In this document: piece after piece, positions 18,301 through 28,178 of the stretch
How the letters are laid out: each line of letters begins with the position of its first letter
Numbering within the stretch: position 1 is the first letter of the stretch
Source of the DNA: Phocaeicola dorei
GTDB lineage: Bacteria > Bacteroidota > Bacteroidia > Bacteroidales > Bacteroidaceae
Assembly: GCF_013009555.1 (NCBI RefSeq)
Contig: NZ_CP046176.1
Span: forward strand, 527,501 to 591,500
Reading direction: 5' to 3'
Length of the DNA: 64,000 bases
The notes under the pieces: generated by a model
Databases searched by the model: none
What the model was told of the DNA's origin: nothing
The model's input: the letters and a program-made list of their open reading frames with translations, nothing else
Position numbers and translations under genes: made by a program

Positions 18301-18603
18301 TGTGAAATTACCATCTAAATCGGTTACCGTTCCTAAAGTAGTTCCTTTTACCAATACGGAAACGCCGATTAATGCTTCTCCGCTTTCGTCTATGACACTA
18401 CCTGTAATGATTCGGTTTTGTTGAATTGATTTTTGAATTGATGAACCTAGTTGGTTTGACCAATTGTTTGCAAAAGTGGATAATGGTAAGGAAACTAGTC
18501 CTAAGGAAAGTCCGCAAGCAAACCAAAATCTTTTTGGAGAATGAATACCCTGTACTATAACAGAGCGGGATTTTAAATACTCTTTTTTTCTCATGTCTTT
18601 CAT
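15346..18603 (-). CDS. SusC-like TonB-dependent oligosaccharide transporter
   Basis: A 1085-residue outer membrane transporter. After a long signal region (about 1-46) come a carboxypeptidase-like domain (TGSVIDESGEALIGVSVLVK), the TonB-box-like DEVVVVGYGVVKK and a plug with PLYVIDGVV, DASSTAIYGSRATNGVVMITTKKG. The barrel ends YQVGVNLKF. There is no STN domain, consistent with control by the hybrid two-component regulator encoded divergently rather than by an ECF sigma. It heads the susC-susD-GH43/GH28 operon and imports the oligomers made at the surface. A second Met lies at residue 4. Confidence 0.95.
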   Translation of the reverse strand: MKDMRKKEYLKSRSVIVQGIHSPKRFWFACGLSLGLVSLPLSTFANNWSNQLGSSIQKSIQQNRIITGSVIDESGEALIGVSVLVKGTTLGTVTDLDGNFTLEVPTGAILVVSYVGYKTQEIKVGEQQKLAITVEADNKLLDEVVVVGYGVVKKSDLTGSVGSVKSETISAKGATSVVESLQGQVAGVNISQSSSRAGDGFNIQIRGKSSLNGGNPLYVIDGVVCENMDFLNPMDIEKVDILKDASSTAIYGSRATNGVVMITTKKGDKDIAKTTVSYDGYYGIKTKANMPDFMEGDDFMKFRFSRYLVSSMDASSGMTNWEMTDANFLNFWGNGSQIVKNMYLNKNYTDWVDIVTRNGSQQNHFINISGNTKNITYRVGLGYQNEEGIMYDGYERWNIKGAVDHKISDKISAGFSTNMATASKESGSNYSILEGFRMTPNMPCYYWEGEKAGQLISQPGKDTAIYPNGGGPTSSINPVVDRLNSKDDTRSYDVMANIYLQYSPVKEIILKTTFSPMYTKTHRGTFYNGETQLRSGKTNMAENYNDEIFSYTWDTQANYIKNFGDHSLNALALFSVYEQKLQGDYINVVDMPFDVDWHNLGSGTVQSQSSYYKKISMLSYVARINYAYKGKYMLTVSSRWDGSSKFQKDNRWGMFPSAAMAWRISDEDFMGFASKWLSNLKLRASFGITGNNAGVGPYDTQALANIKYYYNYGSSVANGYGYTMTNADLTWEKTTEINLGLDFGFLNNRINGSIDIYNKDSKDLLMEMETPFELGSYTGSIVSNVGKVNNKGIEIQLNTINVKNKDWNWETTFSFARNINSIKELNGTKEDLVGNKWFINHPIDVVYGYKYTGICTREEAQAYAQDPKMKTKFYEGEMKIYDKDGNGTIDANDKMILGHCAPTWTGNFTSNLSYKNIDFSFSIYTSQGGMVYSPFMAEFVDYGQRGMNRLNMDYYIPQGAPILGADGSIAYQEVTHYGSYPFPTNGGNGKGGGAYWQSGANEDRAQNFVDNSYVRIKNITLGYTFPQKWISKLHISNLRIYANILNPFTFTNYEGFDPEWADAQVGDGTGGVSSRTYQVGVNLKF

Positions 18604-18640
18604 TATTAATTTAGTATTAGAGTTGTTTTTGTTTTGATGT

Positions 18641-18648
18641 CAAATATA
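18641..18648 (-). promoter_or_regulatory. -7 promoter element of the susC operon
   Basis: On the minus strand this is TATATTTG, an exact -7 match, 37 bp before the susC ATG. The -33 region is degenerate, as expected for a promoter needing an activator such as the divergent hybrid regulator. Confidence 0.6.
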
Positions 18649-18808
18649 GACGGATGTTATCTTTTTATAAGTGGAAAAACTGATAATTTAGTTGGAATAT
18701 CTATCAAAGGTAGCTAAACAACATATATTGCGGTGGATTAAAAATAGAAAGTACTTTGATGAATACCCATTTTCTGCTAATTTCGCAAAGGAAACACATT
18801 ACTTTGAT

Positions 18809-21800
18809 ATGAAAACATACTGGGTTGATATTCTTACCTTTTTCTGTGTAGTAATACTATGCTTTTTTACAGCCGATGTACTGGCAAAAGGAGCTATATC
18901 TCAAAAATATTCAGTTACGTACTTTTCCAGTCAGAATGGAGTGGAGGATGGGCTTGTCAATGATATTATCCAAGATCATAAAGGTTTGTTATGGTTTGCT
19001 ACTTGGAATGGGCTTTATCGTTTTGATGGTTATAATTTTAAGAATTATAAATCGAATATGGAAGATCTGGGAGGATTGACCAATGATCGTTTATTGGATA
19101 TAGTCGAGGATAAATTCGGATGTATATGGGTATTGTGTTATGATTCCACTTGTTATCGTTTTAATCCTGACAAGGAAGTCTTTGAACCTGTCATTCAAAA
19201 AACAGTCAATAACTTTCGGTCAATATCTGTCCTTCCGAATGGAATAGTATGGTTATTATGTGAAGATGGGAGTGCAGTACGGGTCGTTACGGCTCCTGAA
19301 GATTTATCTATGACATTTCAATTCTATTCATCAAGAGAAAATACTTTGGCTACTGGTAAAATCCGGTCTGTATTTATGGATTCGAAATTACAGGAATGGC
19401 TTCTTACGGATGAGGGGGTATATCGATTATATGATTCAGAACTTTCTATTATTTCTTTGTCTGATTGTCGAAAAAGTGAGAAAATACCTTTTTATTTTGC
19501 AACAGAGTTGGAAGAATATATATATTTAGGTGCACATCAAGGCAAAGTCTATAAATACTTGTTGACAGGAGAACTTTCTATCCATACTCAATTGCCAACA
19601 TCGGCTTCTGTGATTTCTATTTTGCCTTCTGTGGCTGGACTGATATATGTTACTGATTCGGATGGCTTTTTTATTCATGACTCTCTCGGTGAGATAAGAC
19701 ATGTGATGCTTGATTCTCTTTCTCTGTTGAAAGACAAAAACATAGAGTCTGCTAAAATTACTTGTGGAGATTTATTGTGGCTTGTACATCCTGTTCCGGG
19801 AGTCACTTTGTTTGATCTGAAAACACAGCGTTTAAGCTTTATTGAAGGAAAGGATGAACAGAGAAGACCACTAAATACTGAAAGTGATTTTTTTGCTTTT
19901 GAGGATCGGAATGATATTTTATGGGTACACCCTAAGGGCGGAGGATTTTCTTATTTTGATTCTCAAAATAGGCGGTTAATACCTTTTAATACTACGGAGC
20001 AGCCTGTCAAGTGGAAATCAAATGACCGCTGTTTTGCTGCTTTTGTTGATAAACAAGGAAATTTATGGATGAGTACCCAGCTCAACCGACTTAAGCGCAT
20101 CACTTTTATCCCTGATAAATTTCATATCTATACACCTGCTCCTCAGGATGTAGAGTTACCTGATAATGAGATCAGGGCACTGTATATAGACAAAAAACAA
20201 CGTATTTGGACGGGAAGCAGAGATATGAATGTTTCCATATATGATGCCCGGCTTCGATTATTGAAAAGGATGAAATGGGGCAAAGTATATGCCATCATGC
20301 AAGATTCGGCTGGTGTTTATTGGATTTCGACTAAAGGCCAGGGATTGATAAAAGCAATAGAAACTTCACAAGGCAATTTTAAGCTACAGCATTTTAAACA
20401 TAAAGCTGACGACCCCTATTCATTGAGTAATGATAATATCTATTTTACTTTTCAGGATAGTAGGCAGAGACTTTGGGTAGCTACTTACGGAGGTGGATTG
20501 AATTTGATTGAAACTATGCCTGATGGTACTTTAAGATTTATCAATCATCGCAATTTGTTAAAGAGATATCCGATTAGTCATTTTTATAAAGTCAGACATA
20601 TTACTGAAGATAATCAAGGGCGTATCTGGGTGTCTACAACAGCGGGAATTTTACAATTTAAGGTTTCTTTTCATTGTCCTGAAGAAATAGATTTTCATTC
20701 TATATGCCGTGAACAGGGAAATGTGAATAGTCTTAGTAATAATGACGTACAAATGATTCAATGTATGGATAATGGGAACATTTTTGCCATTACTTATGGC
20801 GGAGGGTTAAATGAGCTTTCTCCCATGGGGCTCCATTCTTATCAATGTAAATCCTTCACACAGAAGAATGGACTTATTTCAGATATTATTTATTCCATGC
20901 ACGAGGATAAACAAGGAAATTTATGGTTGGTGACGGGTGGTGGATTAGTGAAATTTGTAGCTTCGGCCGAACAGATTCAGTATTCTAGTGAGCATATCGC
21001 GTTTAATATGCATTTTAGTGAAGGTGTAGGGGCAACAGATGGCAAGCAGATTTTTTTTGGTACTAACCGAGGTTTGTTCTATTTTACCCCTGAGAATATT
21101 CATAAAACAGATTTTATACCACAAATATTTTTCTCTTCTATTTGGGTAAACAATCAGGAACTGACTCCCAGAAAAACTCCTTCTATTTTGTCTGTTAATC
21201 CTGATAATAGCAAGGATATGCAGTTACCTCCTAATAATCACACCCTCAGGTTGGTATTCTCTGCTCTAGACATGACCAATACGGAGTATATTCAATATGC
21301 TTACAAGTTAGACGGTTTTGATAAAAACTTTCGTTTGACGGATAACGGGCATGAGGCTAACTATACTAATCTTCCTCCGGGAAAATATGTATTTCGTGTA
21401 AAGTCTACCAATAATGAAGGTGTATGGGTTGAAAATGAACGAACACTTTCTTTTGAAGTGCTTCCTACTTTCTCTGAGACACCTTGTGCTACTATGCTCT
21501 ATTTCTTTTTGATTGTATTATTTATTGCAGTTGCCATTTATGTATATACCGTTTTTTATCGGATAAAAAATAAGGCTAAAAATGAAGAATTGATTACTCA
21601 ATTAAAACTCAGCTTCTTTACTGACGTGTCTCACGAATTAAGAACTCCATTAACATTGATTACCGGACCTTTGGAATATATACTCAGAGACGAAAGTCTT
21701 TCTGGGAAGGTGAGAGATACTTTGAAGATTATTAAAAAGAATAGTGACCGTATGCAGAGGTTGGTAGGGCAGATCTTGGATTTTAGTAAAATCCAGAATA

Positions 21801-23164
21801 GCAAGATGAAACTGAGAGTTCAGTATGTGGATATTATCAGTTTCACGAAAGAAATAATCAACTATTTTACAACTTTATCTCAAGAGCGGCATATTAGTTT
21901 GAATTTTAACACTCAATTGTCTAAAGTAAATCTTTGGGTGGACAAAGATAAATTAGAGAAAGTTATTTTTAATTTGCTGTCTAATGCCTTCAAATACACT
22001 TCTGATGGCAAGAACATTTGGGTTAGTATGAAAGATGATGGGAATGCAGTCCTTCTTCAAATCCAAGATGAAGGAGTAGGGATAAAGAGAGAAAAGCAGA
22101 AAGTGATTTTCAATCGTTACGAGAATGTGGTTCCGGATAGCATTTATGCTCCTTTAAGTTCTGGTATCGGACTTTCAGTGGCTAAAGAACTTGTGGAAAT
22201 GCATTATGGTAGTATAAATGTGGAAAGTGAGTTCGGAAAAGGGAGTCTATTTACTGTAAGGCTATTAAAAGGTAAAAAACATTATCCGTCTGACACGGAA
22301 TATATATTATCAGATTGGAATGAAGATACAAATTTAGATTTCAATTCTCAAAACGAACTACAAGAATTGAATGAATCGGAGAAGCCGCTCATGCTTATTG
22401 TTGAAGACAATTATGAATTAAGAGTATTTATCAAACAAATATTTCAGGAAGCATATCGGTTTGTTGAGGCTAATAATGGCGAGGTTGGATTAAAAAAGGC
22501 TTTTTCTGATCTGCCTGATATGATAATTACTGATATCATGATGCCTGTAAAAAGTGGTCTACAGATGTTGCAGGAACTAAGGAACGATGAACGAACTTCG
22601 CATATTCCTGCCATAGTATTGACTGCCAAGACAGATATGGATAGCATTCTGACTGGTATTCATACAGGAGCTGATGATTACATAACGAAGCCGTTCAGTG
22701 TTAATTATCTGCAAGCTAAAGTAGAAAATATCCTAGCTCGGCGTAAAATGTTACAAGCATATTATTGTAAAGTAGGATATGAAGAGGGGAACGAAAATAA
22801 AGAAAAAGACAGATCGGTTCAATTGTCGGCAAGAGACGCTGCTTTTCTTAATAAGTTAGCTAAAATTATGGAAGAGCAACTTGGTAATCCGGAATTGAAT
22901 GTAGATCAATTGGTCAGTTATTTCAGTCTGAGTCGGACCAATTTTTTTCATAAGTTGAAATCTTTAACTGGTATGGCTCCTATAATGTATATAAAAGAAA
23001 TACGCATGAGGAAAGCTGCTGAACTGATTAAGGAAAACCAATATACAATGGCGGAAATAGCTTATATGGTAGGTTTTAGTGATCCTCATTATTTTAGTAA
23101 AAGTTTTAAGTCTTATTGGGGAATGACTTCTACAGAATATGCAAAAAATCAGATTGGACGATGA
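18809..23164 (+). CDS. hybrid two-component system sensor/regulator (HTCS)
   Basis: The frame opens at 18692, but the ATG at 18809 places a hydrophobic segment (WVDILTFFCVVILCFF) at the N-terminus as in this family, giving 1451 residues. Numbered from 18692: two-component propeller repeats (HKGLLWFATWNGLYRFDG and others) to about 830, a Y_Y_Y domain to about 935, a transmembrane helix near 945-970, HisKA with phospho-acceptor His981 (VSHELRTP), HATPase (NLLSNAFKYT, DEGVGI), receiver with Asp1281 (IITDIMMP) and Lys in ITKPF, and a C-terminal AraC-type HTH (about 1390-1490). It senses a glycan breakdown product in the periplasm and activates transcription. Its divergent position points to the susC operon and the adjacent GH28 as targets. 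Confidence 0.93.
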   Translation: MKTYWVDILTFFCVVILCFFTADVLAKGAISQKYSVTYFSSQNGVEDGLVNDIIQDHKGLLWFATWNGLYRFDGYNFKNYKSNMEDLGGLTNDRLLDIVEDKFGCIWVLCYDSTCYRFNPDKEVFEPVIQKTVNNFRSISVLPNGIVWLLCEDGSAVRVVTAPEDLSMTFQFYSSRENTLATGKIRSVFMDSKLQEWLLTDEGVYRLYDSELSIISLSDCRKSEKIPFYFATELEEYIYLGAHQGKVYKYLLTGELSIHTQLPTSASVISILPSVAGLIYVTDSDGFFIHDSLGEIRHVMLDSLSLLKDKNIESAKITCGDLLWLVHPVPGVTLFDLKTQRLSFIEGKDEQRRPLNTESDFFAFEDRNDILWVHPKGGGFSYFDSQNRRLIPFNTTEQPVKWKSNDRCFAAFVDKQGNLWMSTQLNRLKRITFIPDKFHIYTPAPQDVELPDNEIRALYIDKKQRIWTGSRDMNVSIYDARLRLLKRMKWGKVYAIMQDSAGVYWISTKGQGLIKAIETSQGNFKLQHFKHKADDPYSLSNDNIYFTFQDSRQRLWVATYGGGLNLIETMPDGTLRFINHRNLLKRYPISHFYKVRHITEDNQGRIWVSTTAGILQFKVSFHCPEEIDFHSICREQGNVNSLSNNDVQMIQCMDNGNIFAITYGGGLNELSPMGLHSYQCKSFTQKNGLISDIIYSMHEDKQGNLWLVTGGGLVKFVASAEQIQYSSEHIAFNMHFSEGVGATDGKQIFFGTNRGLFYFTPENIHKTDFIPQIFFSSIWVNNQELTPRKTPSILSVNPDNSKDMQLPPNNHTLRLVFSALDMTNTEYIQYAYKLDGFDKNFRLTDNGHEANYTNLPPGKYVFRVKSTNNEGVWVENERTLSFEVLPTFSETPCATMLYFFLIVLFIAVAIYVYTVFYRIKNKAKNEELITQLKLSFFTDVSHELRTPLTLITGPLEYILRDESLSGKVRDTLKIIKKNSDRMQRLVGQILDFSKIQNSKMKLRVQYVDIISFTKEIINYFTTLSQERHISLNFNTQLSKVNLWVDKDKLEKVIFNLLSNAFKYTSDGKNIWVSMKDDGNAVLLQIQDEGVGIKREKQKVIFNRYENVVPDSIYAPLSSGIGLSVAKELVEMHYGSINVESEFGKGSLFTVRLLKGKKHYPSDTEYILSDWNEDTNLDFNSQNELQELNESEKPLMLIVEDNYELRVFIKQIFQEAYRFVEANNGEVGLKKAFSDLPDMIITDIMMPVKSGLQMLQELRNDERTSHIPAIVLTAKTDMDSILTGIHTGADDYITKPFSVNYLQAKVENILARRKMLQAYYCKVGYEEGNENKEKDRSVQLSARDAAFLNKLAKIMEEQLGNPELNVDQLVSYFSLSRTNFFHKLKSLTGMAPIMYIKEIRMRKAAELIKENQYTMAEIAYMVGFSDPHYFSKSFKSYWGMTSTEYAKNQIGR

Positions 23165-23195
23165 AGATAAATGATAGTAAAGTTATGTTTTATCA

Positions 23196-23230
23196 TTATA
23201 TCGGGTGAACTCATTGTTCACCCGATATAA
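23196..23230. terminator. bidirectional hairpin after the HTCS gene
   Basis: A 15-bp perfect stem (TTATATCGGGTGAAC with GTTCACCCGATATAA), loop TCATT, between the convergent HTCS and GH28 genes. No T-run follows on the plus strand. Confidence 0.7.
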
Positions 23231-23241
23231 TAAGGGGGATC

Positions 23242-24648
23242 TTATTTTCTCACCTTATTTCCATTGATATATACTTCATTCAGTACTACATCTTTAGCTC
23301 CGGTAATTAAATTCCCTTTTTTCTCTACATTATTGAAACGGCTGTTTGTTACATGGATATCTTCAATATTGACACGGTCGTCATATCCGGTAATTAAGAC
23401 TCCGTACTTACTTTTTTCACTAGTAACATTATCCAGATATACATGGCGTACTACAGGTGGGAAACTTCTGTCACATTTTTCACGGTTTTCATATTGCAGG
23501 TTGATTTTCAAAACGGCTTCGCGACATTCGCCTACTTCTATATTACGCACATAAATATTTTCAATGACCCCACCGCGGCAGTTGTTGGTTTTGATGCGGA
23601 TGACACGTTCTAGGTTCGGACTGTCCATTTTGCAGTTTTCAACAAACAGGTTCTTATATCCTCCCGAGATCTCACTACCTACAACTACACCACCGTGTCC
23701 GTCTTTCATTTCGCAATTGCGTACAATGATATTTTCACTTGGTACGTTCCATTTCCGTCCGTCCGCATTCCGTCCGCTTTTAATAGCGATGCAGTCGTCT
23801 CCAGTATCGAATATACAGTTTTCAATTAATACGTTCTTACTTGATTCCGGATCGCAGCCATCGCTATTGGGACCGTGACTGGATACTTTAACCCCACGTA
23901 CTGTCAGACTTTCACAAAATAAAGGATGGATAACCCAAAATGGAGAATTTTTCAATGTTACATTTTCTATTAAAATAGTGTTACAACGATATAGATTGAT
24001 AAGCTGGGGACGTAAACCGTCTTCAAAAGTCATTTGGCGTTTATCTATCGGGGCAAATGTTTCGGCGTACATCAGTAATTTGTTTCTGCCGCCATTTTTT
24101 TGAGCTGTCATACCTTCCTTCCAGCCATAGTGTGGAGCACCACACATACTCCACCAGTTATCATTACTGGCCTGTCCGTCTATAATACCTTTACCGGTGA
24201 TAGCTATGTTACTTTCTCCATAAGCATAAATTAATGGATGCAAATTGTAACAGTCTACTCCTTCCCAGCGGGTGAGTACGGTTGGAGTATATAGATATTT
24301 CTCTGAAGAAAATTTTAGATAGGCGCCTTCTTCCAAATGCAGATTTACATTGCTTTTCAGTGTGATAGGACCTGTTAGAAATTCTCCGGGTGGAACTAAT
24401 ACAGTTCCTCCACCTGCTTGACTGCATGTGAGGATAGCCAGATTGATTGCTTCATGGCAGAATATTTCACCATTATTTCCTTCTTTGGCACCGAAATCTT
24501 TAATGTTGTACACACGATCGGGAAAAGAGGTCTTTTTGATTTGTTTTTCTATTTGCTCACTTTCTTTCCAAATCTCTTGTGGTATTTGTGCATGAGCAAG
24601 TCCAAAATATGCACATATACAAAATACACTAACTAACTTTTTTACCAT
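23242..24648 (-). CDS. polygalacturonase-like glycosidase, GH28
   Basis: A 468-residue secreted protein (signal ends in AHAQ) with a right-handed beta-helix. All four GH28 signatures are present: NSDG (about 261), GDDC (about 283), GHGGVVVGSE (about 317) and RIKTNN (about 350), so it should be active by inversion on an alpha-galacturonosyl bond. The N-terminal VYNIKDFGAKEGNN is typical of exo-acting bacterial members. Periplasmic location is inferred. It lies between the HTCS gene and a decayed kinase, on the opposite strand to both, and probably belongs to the HTCS regulon. No promoter match was clear in the 186 bp upstream. Confidence 0.92.
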   Translation of the reverse strand: MVKKLVSVFCICAYFGLAHAQIPQEIWKESEQIEKQIKKTSFPDRVYNIKDFGAKEGNNGEIFCHEAINLAILTCSQAGGGTVLVPPGEFLTGPITLKSNVNLHLEEGAYLKFSSEKYLYTPTVLTRWEGVDCYNLHPLIYAYGESNIAITGKGIIDGQASNDNWWSMCGAPHYGWKEGMTAQKNGGRNKLLMYAETFAPIDKRQMTFEDGLRPQLINLYRCNTILIENVTLKNSPFWVIHPLFCESLTVRGVKVSSHGPNSDGCDPESSKNVLIENCIFDTGDDCIAIKSGRNADGRKWNVPSENIIVRNCEMKDGHGGVVVGSEISGGYKNLFVENCKMDSPNLERVIRIKTNNCRGGVIENIYVRNIEVGECREAVLKINLQYENREKCDRSFPPVVRHVYLDNVTSEKSKYGVLITGYDDRVNIEDIHVTNSRFNNVEKKGNLITGAKDVVLNEVYINGNKVRK

Positions 24649-24834
24649 ATATTTGATGTTTAATAATTAATAATTTCATAGTTGCCAGAAAATATCCACG
24701 ATGCAATATTAAAGCATATAATTAAAAAATAAGTGGATTAATTGCCCATTATTGTGTAAATTCTAATAATGAAAGAATAATTGCTGCTACATTGCTATAT
24801 TATTTGTATATTCGTACCTTAATAATCTGATATT

Positions 24835-26780
24835 ATGAAATATATCACTTGTTATATACTGATATCTGTTTGGGGATTTTTGTTGTTATAGGAAGTAGTA
24901 TTTCTACTACCAAAGATAGTCTTCTGAATATTATAGGAAGTCCTGTAGAGTTTTCTCTACAAATTGAGATTTACAGAGGTTTGGCTGATTTTTATTTTGA
25001 GAAACCTGAAGAAGTGGATTATCTTAATAAAATGTATTTCACCGCAAAAGCAGTAAATGATAAGACTCATATGTTTGAGACTCTTTCTGATTTGGTTTTC
25101 TCGTATATTAAAGTTTATCATGCCGATTCTGTTTGGTATTATATGTCTCTTTTAAAGGATGTTGGGACACTGGAAGAATCTCATCCATATTTATTCTTTT
25201 TACGAATGAGATTGTTTGCAGGCAGAGTCAGGAATAATGAGGTTGAAACTGCTATAACAGAGGAATTGGCTTTTATGGGTAAAGAAAATATAGGTGGGAA
25301 TGATATTTACATACAGATGGAACCGACTTTTATTACAGGCTATGCTTTGTGTAGTGAAGGTAAATATGAAGAGGCTGATCCCTATTTGGAAACTGCTTAT
25401 AAGCTGGCTTGTCAGTTACCATATGAGGAAGGATTCAAGTTTCGTATTTGTACTGTATGGAATTTTCTTTCGACCTTGAACTTTATAGATAAAGGAGATC
25501 TATATATTGAATATGTTTAAAAATAGCTTCAGCAATATAGAAAATATTATGAGTTGTACTATGCTCGTCAACGTCCTTTCTATAATATTAATATACGATA
25601 TCTCCAATGTTATACTTCTTTGTTGATGCGTGCGGATAAATTATCCGATGATAAATTAGAGAAGTATTATAATCTGATGATCAAGATGAGTGCTTGGGTT
25701 ACGGAGCCTATTGATAAGTATAATTGTTTTTTGGCATGAATAATTATTACTTATATAAGCATAGTTTCCATAATGCATTGATAACTAATGACAGCTTGAT
25801 AAAATATGCTTGGATGACAAGTCAGTCTAATGTCCCGGGATTATTGGATATCAATTCACAAATTTATGAGGCTATGGAAGATAATAAAAATGCTTTTAAG
25901 TATCATAAACTCTATATACAAGTGCAGGATTCCATTAAATCTTCCAATCTGAAAAAACAACTTAGTGAACTACAGGTAAAGTATGAAGTAGATCAATTGA
26001 ACCATGAGAATTACCGTTTGGAAACTAAGAACAGGCGTATTTTAGTAATTACACTTTTTATGGTACTTGTATTGGTGATGAGTATTTGTTTTTACTTGTA
26101 CTATGATTTGAAGAAAGACAGATGGAAAAAGTTTTAGGTGAACTGAATCAAAAAGCTGGGGAAAGTGAGAAAATGAAAACAGCATTCATTAATTCTATGT
26201 GTCATGAAATACGGACTCCATTAAACGCTATTGTTGGCTTTTCAGGTATTATTACTGCTAATGCGGAAATTCTCACTTCGTTGATAGATCACTTGCTGGT
26301 AGTGGCTAATTTAGATTCATCTGATGCGCCTCTTCTTTGTGAACAAACCAGATAACTCATATCTGCAGACAAGAAATGGATAAAGTAGAACGATGGAGCA
26401 GGGTGGGAATAATTTATCATTTGGAATTACCAGAAGGGGAAATTTTTGTTTCCACCAATGAATTGTATTTGTCGTTAGTGATAGAGAACCTGTTGGATAA
26501 TGCTAATAAATTTACAGATTCTGGATCTATAACTCTTAAGATGAGGTTGGATAAGGCACAAAGTAAGTTACGAATTGAAGTAACCGATACCGGCTGTGGC
26601 ATTCCTCCCGAAAAACGGGAGGAAATATTTCTGTGTTTTATCAAACTGGATGAGTTTGCACAAGGTAACGGATTGGGGTTATATTTAAGCCGTTTAATTA
26701 TTAAACGTTTGTCTGGTAACATATTTGTTGACTCGAGTTATACTGAAGGTACTCGGATGGTTATCTGTTTGTCTGTATAA
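24835..26780 (+). pseudogene. decayed TPR-containing sensor histidine kinase
   Basis: One gene of about 620 codons is spread over five open pieces. It starts at ATG 24835 (signal-like MKYITCYILISVWG), which stops at 24891; the rest resumes in another frame (to 25520). Two in-frame stops follow (TAA 25518, TAG 25524), then a frame change in a T-run near 25727 and another in an A-run near 26127. The HisKA piece (FINSMCHEIRTPLNAIVGF) appears to lack about 25 residues and ends at 26355. The last piece, in a third frame, carries the HATPase (VIENLLDNANKFT, DTGCGIPPEKRE, GNGLGLYLSRLI). Between are TPR-like helices, a coiled coil and a transmembrane helix (ILVITLFMVLVLVMSICFYL). It would have been a membrane sensor kinase. 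Its neighbours are intact, so this is decay rather than poor sequence. Confidence 0.88.
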
Positions 26781-28007
26781 TTAGCGTGTGCCTTCTTCAA
26801 TGTCCCGCTTTCGTTTCAGTGCTTCCAGGAAATAATAGTCTGCATAATTTAAAGGTACATCTATTTCTGTGCCATGAGGAATACTGCCCACTGAATGCAT
26901 TAATAAAAAGTTACCATTTTTTCCAAGAGATGCCAGATAGTTTGGTGAGGCTAGAGAAGCCATAATACTGTCTGCATAGATCTTATAACTGTTTGCATCA
27001 GGCACATCCATTGTACTAATTTCATAAAGTGCAGAAGCTATACAAGAAGCACTTGAAGCGTCTCGTGGTTCATTGGGAATATTGGGAGCATCCATATCCC
27101 AATAAGGAATCAAGTCTTTGGGAAGCCGGGGATGTGTTTTCATGAATTGGAAAGTCTTCAATGCCTGATTTAGATACTTTTTATCATGAGTTTCCCGGTA
27201 ACACACAGTGTAACCATAAATAGCCCATGCTTGTCCACGACTCCAAGTCGATTCGTCTGCATATCCTTGGGCTGTTTGTCTATGCCGTACCATGCCGTCT
27301 GCCAAACTATAATCTATTACATGATAACAACTTCCGTTTGTACGGAAATGCTCTTTCAAAGTGCGGTCTGCATGGTTCACTGCTATGTGATAAAAAGTGG
27401 AATCACCAGATAATTTAGTTGCTTCAAATAGTAACTCCAAATTCATCATATTGTCTATTATGACCGGACATTCCCAACCGCGTTCCGATTGCCAGCCTCG
27501 GGTCACATCCCATGATTGGATAATTCCCGGCTTTTCACGGAAACGAGTAGCCAATGAACGGGCAGCTTCTATCATGACTTCTTTGTATCTGGGTACTTTA
27601 GTTGTTCGCCATCCATTGCCGAAACTACAATTTATCATGAAACCTACATCATGGTGCCAAGTCAGTTTTTTGGCTTCTTCTATGGCCGAAGTGTATTTAT
27701 CAGCTAATGATAAGAGAGTAGTGTCGCCACTCAGTTCATATAGATACCACACTGACCCAGGGAAAAAACCACTTCGCCAGTCGGCGTAGTCACAATAATA
27801 AATGGTACTGTCAGTTTTCAGTGTAACGGGGCTTGTAAATTTTTCTGATTTTTCTATGATTCGTATTTCATTCCCGATTTGTGCACGTGCAAATGCTACA
27901 TTCTTTTCTATAAAGGAATCTGTTCTGACGGATTGTTTATTTTTCTCTGTGCAAGATACCCATAAAGTAGAGCAGGCGAGTATTGTAATATAGAGGACTT
28001 TCTTCAT
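26781..28007 (-). CDS. unsaturated uronyl hydrolase, GH88
   Basis: A 408-residue lipoprotein-type enzyme (lipobox LWVSC). It has the alpha6/alpha6 barrel blocks of GH88: DWRSGFFPGSVWYLYE, CPVIIDNMMNLELLFEA with the probable catalytic Asp of IDNM, and DESTWSRGQAWAIYG. GH88 enzymes hydrate the 4,5-unsaturated uronate left at the non-reducing end by lyases, releasing a keto-sugar. No lyase gene is in the window, so the unsaturated substrate must come from elsewhere. Its stop codon abuts the stop of the kinase pseudogene tail to tail with no gap. It likely belongs to the pectin-type locus upstream. Confidence 0.88.
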   Translation of the reverse strand: MKKVLYITILACSTLWVSCTEKNKQSVRTDSFIEKNVAFARAQIGNEIRIIEKSEKFTSPVTLKTDSTIYYCDYADWRSGFFPGSVWYLYELSGDTTLLSLADKYTSAIEEAKKLTWHHDVGFMINCSFGNGWRTTKVPRYKEVMIEAARSLATRFREKPGIIQSWDVTRGWQSERGWECPVIIDNMMNLELLFEATKLSGDSTFYHIAVNHADRTLKEHFRTNGSCYHVIDYSLADGMVRHRQTAQGYADESTWSRGQAWAIYGYTVCYRETHDKKYLNQALKTFQFMKTHPRLPKDLIPYWDMDAPNIPNEPRDASSASCIASALYEISTMDVPDANSYKIYADSIMASLASPNYLASLGKNGNFLLMHSVGSIPHGTEIDVPLNYADYYFLEALKRKRDIEEGTR

Positions 28008-28070
28008 AGTGCTTATTTTTTATAATTTGCTACGAAGATAATGATAAATTTGTTGAATAGAAACTTTAAG

Positions 28071-28123
28071 ATATTCTTTTACTTTGGAAACAGATTGATT
28101 CTGCCTCTAAAGTAAAAGAATAT
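28071..28123. terminator. hairpin at the end of the nuo operon
   Basis: A 15-bp perfect stem (28071-28085 with 28109-28123) with a 23-nt loop that itself can pair CAGA with TCTG. It lies in the 171-bp gap between nuoN and the GH88 start, so it may end nuo transcription. No strong T-run follows. Confidence 0.5.
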
Positions 28124-28178
28124 TGATCATAGAAATACAATAATCATTTCAGTTGTGATTCTTCTTGTAACTAAAATT

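Noticed and set aside
18692..18808. 39-residue N-terminal extension of the hybrid regulator
   Set aside because: The extension is charged and precedes the membrane segment unusually far; the ATG at 18809 fits the family, though the longer start is not excluded.
24849..26780. Treating the five open pieces as separate small genes
   Set aside because: Together they spell one kinase in the correct domain order, with frame changes at homopolymer runs, so a single pseudogene explains them better.
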